From Flavobacteriaceae bacterium UBA5950 (GTDB lineage: Bacteria > Bacteroidota > Bacteroidia > Flavobacteriales > Flavobacteriaceae): a DNA stretch of 6,632 nt. Below, piece after piece: positions 5,160-6,632 of this stretch. Within the stretch, counting starts at the first letter, position 1, and each line of letters starts with the position of its first letter. The notes beneath the pieces are model-generated. The model ran no database searches and was not told where the DNA came from. It was given only the letters and a program-made list of their open reading frames with translations. The stretch lies in contig DJCM01000006.1 in the NCBI GenBank assembly GCA_002430545.1, forward strand, positions 1 through 6,632, read 5' to 3'. Both the position numbers and the translations under genes were made by a program.

Positions 5160-6632
5160 ATGTCCAAACAGCCATCAAAAATCTCTGGTTTAGGTTTAAC
5201 TTACGATGATGTTTTGTTGGTGCCTTCATACTCCGAGGTACTTCCTAGAAACGTCAATATCCAATCTCAATTTTCAAGAAATATACCCCTGAATGTTCCG
5301 ATCGTTTCCGCTGCAATGGATACAGTTACTGAAAGCCAAATGGCCATTGCCATGGCTAGAGAAGGGGGGCTAGGTGTACTTCACAAAAACATGAGTATTG
5401 AAGCCCACTCTGAAAAAGTTCGAAAAGTAAAACGTGCAGAGTCAGGGATGATTATCGACCCTGTGACATTGCCCACCACAGCCCTTGTTTCAGATGCTCA
5501 AAATCTGATGGCTGAGTATCGTATTGGTGGAATTCCGATCGTTGATGCCAAACAAAAACTGATTGGTATTGTTACCAATCGAGACTTGCGTTTTGAAAAG
5601 AATCAAGCACGCCCTGTGATGGAAGTGATGACATCTGAAAACCTAGTCACAGTTCATGAAGGAATATCAATGTCGGATGCTGAAGAGATATTGCAAGCAC
5701 ATAAAATCGAAAAATTACCTGTTGTTGATAAGAACAATAAACTAGTGGGTCTTATCACCTTTAGAGATATTACCAAAGTGAGTTTAAAACCCAACGCAAA
5801 CAAGGATAGCTATGGGCGTCTTCGTGTTGCTGCTGCAGTAGGGGTAACGCAAGATGTTTTGGAGCGCTGTTCTGCTTTGGTAAACGCTGGAGTTGATGGC
5901 GTTGTGATTGACACAGCACATGGGCATACACAAGGAGTTGTGGATGTGCTTAAAAAAATAAAAAAAGAATATAAAGATTTGGATGTTGTTGTTGGAAACA
6001 TCGTAACAGCTGAGGCAGCCTCTTACCTAGCAGAAGCAGGGGCAGACGGCGTAAAGGTTGGGATTGGCCCAGGATCTATTTGTACTACTCGTGTAGTTGC
6101 AGGAGTTGGATATCCACAGTTTTCGGCTATCCTAGAAGTTTCAAAAATTTTAGAAAAGAAAGGTATACCCCTCATTGCAGATGGAGGTGTGCGATACACT
6201 GGTGATATTGTAAAGGCATTAGGAGCTGGTGCACAATCTGTTATGCTTGGATCGATGTTGGCAGGAACAAAAGAGTCTCCTGGTGAGACAATTATTTTTG
6301 AAGGCAGAAAGTTTAAATCCTATCGTGGGATGGGGTCTGTGGAGGCCATGAAACAGGGGAGTAAAGATCGTTACTTTCAAGATGTAGAAGACGACATCAA
6401 AAAACTTGTTCCTGAGGGGATTGTTGGAAGAGTACCTTACAAGGGGGAGCTGTACGAAACCATTCATCAGTTTGTTGGGGGTCTTCGTTCTGGAATGGGG
6501 TATAGTGGCGCAAAAGACATTCAAGATCTACAAGACAAGGCTACATTTGTGCAAATAACGTCATCTGGTATCCAAGAAAGCCATCCACATAATGTTGCCA
6601 TAACCAAGGAAGCACCCAATTATTCTCGATAG
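5160..6632 (+). CDS. guaB: Inosine-5'-monophosphate dehydrogenase
   Basis: GuaB oxidises IMP to XMP with NAD+, the committed step of guanine nucleotide synthesis in the cytoplasm. At 490 residues it is full length. The N-terminal barrel segment shows GLTYDDVLLVPSYS (11-24) and SAAMDTVTES (50-59). Two CBS domains, about 97-210, interrupt the barrel and are the known site of nucleotide regulation. The barrel then resumes with VVIDTAHGH (248-256), the active-site loop GIGPGSICTTR (301-311) with nucleophile Cys308, phosphate-binding DGGVR (341-345), the YRGMGS segment (388-393), and the mobile-flap Arg404-Tyr405 in DRYFQ. All key residues are present. The ATG at 5160 is chosen because it starts right before the conserved N-terminus; an upstream in-frame TTG at 5109 would add 17 unconserved residues and absorb the promoter. 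No functional link to the preceding membrane unit is evident. The stop codon TAG is the last three bases of the window. Confidence 0.98.
   Translation: MSKQPSKISGLGLTYDDVLLVPSYSEVLPRNVNIQSQFSRNIPLNVPIVSAAMDTVTESQMAIAMAREGGLGVLHKNMSIEAHSEKVRKVKRAESGMIIDPVTLPTTALVSDAQNLMAEYRIGGIPIVDAKQKLIGIVTNRDLRFEKNQARPVMEVMTSENLVTVHEGISMSDAEEILQAHKIEKLPVVDKNNKLVGLITFRDITKVSLKPNANKDSYGRLRVAAAVGVTQDVLERCSALVNAGVDGVVIDTAHGHTQGVVDVLKKIKKEYKDLDVVVGNIVTAEAASYLAEAGADGVKVGIGPGSICTTRVVAGVGYPQFSAILEVSKILEKKGIPLIADGGVRYTGDIVKALGAGAQSVMLGSMLAGTKESPGETIIFEGRKFKSYRGMGSVEAMKQGSKDRYFQDVEDDIKKLVPEGIVGRVPYKGELYETIHQFVGGLRSGMGYSGAKDIQDLQDKATFVQITSSGIQESHPHNVAITKEAPNYSR

Noticed and set aside
5950..5967. Two A7 runs in guaB (TAAAAAAATAAAAAAAG), a possible slippage site
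   Set aside because: They encode a lysine-rich surface helix (KKIKKEYK) in an intact frame, and no alternative frame or recoding structure follows.

Overview
The window looks like a chromosomal segment of a marine-type member of the Bacteroidota, most likely class Flavobacteriia. It is AT-rich, Shine-Dalgarno-like sequences are absent, and several genes are preceded by TAnnTTTG boxes, the Bacteroidota sigma-A -7 element. The HMG-CoA lyase, DUF3050, porin and FMN-binding proteins also read like flavobacterial versions. No mobile element, CRISPR array, tRNA or rRNA is visible, and base composition looks even throughout.

Left part (1-1932, minus strand). Three genes run leftwards in a probable operon: a DUF3050 protein (heme-oxygenase-like fold family), an M28 zinc aminopeptidase-like lipoprotein, and the start of a small secreted protein cut by the window edge, tentatively SOUL-type heme-binding. 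The spacings are 41 nt (from the preferred ATG of the M28 gene) and 1 nt. A 94-bp divergent intergenic region (1933-2026) separates this block from the plus-strand genes. It holds two short dyads and a -7 box so close to the next ATG that the mRNA may be leaderless.

Middle part (2027-5107, plus strand). A complete hydroxymethylglutaryl-CoA lyase (leucine catabolism) comes first. After a 90-bp AT-rich gap with a good promoter comes a compact three-gene unit: an outer-membrane porin of the phosphate-selective-porin-like type, a secreted FMN_bind protein with an SGAT flavin-attachment motif, and a four-helix inner-membrane protein of unknown family. The last two overlap by ATGA. The set spans outer membrane, periplasm and inner membrane. 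It is the most interesting part of the window, a candidate envelope flavin redox system whose electron donor and acceptor cannot be read from the sequence.

Right part (5108-6632, plus strand). guaB encodes a full-length 490-aa IMP dehydrogenase with both CBS domains, ending exactly at the window end. Its short leader carries a -7 box, a perfect 10-bp palindrome and a 7-bp-arm inverted repeat that ends one base before the start codon, a possible regulatory structure for this purine-branch gene.
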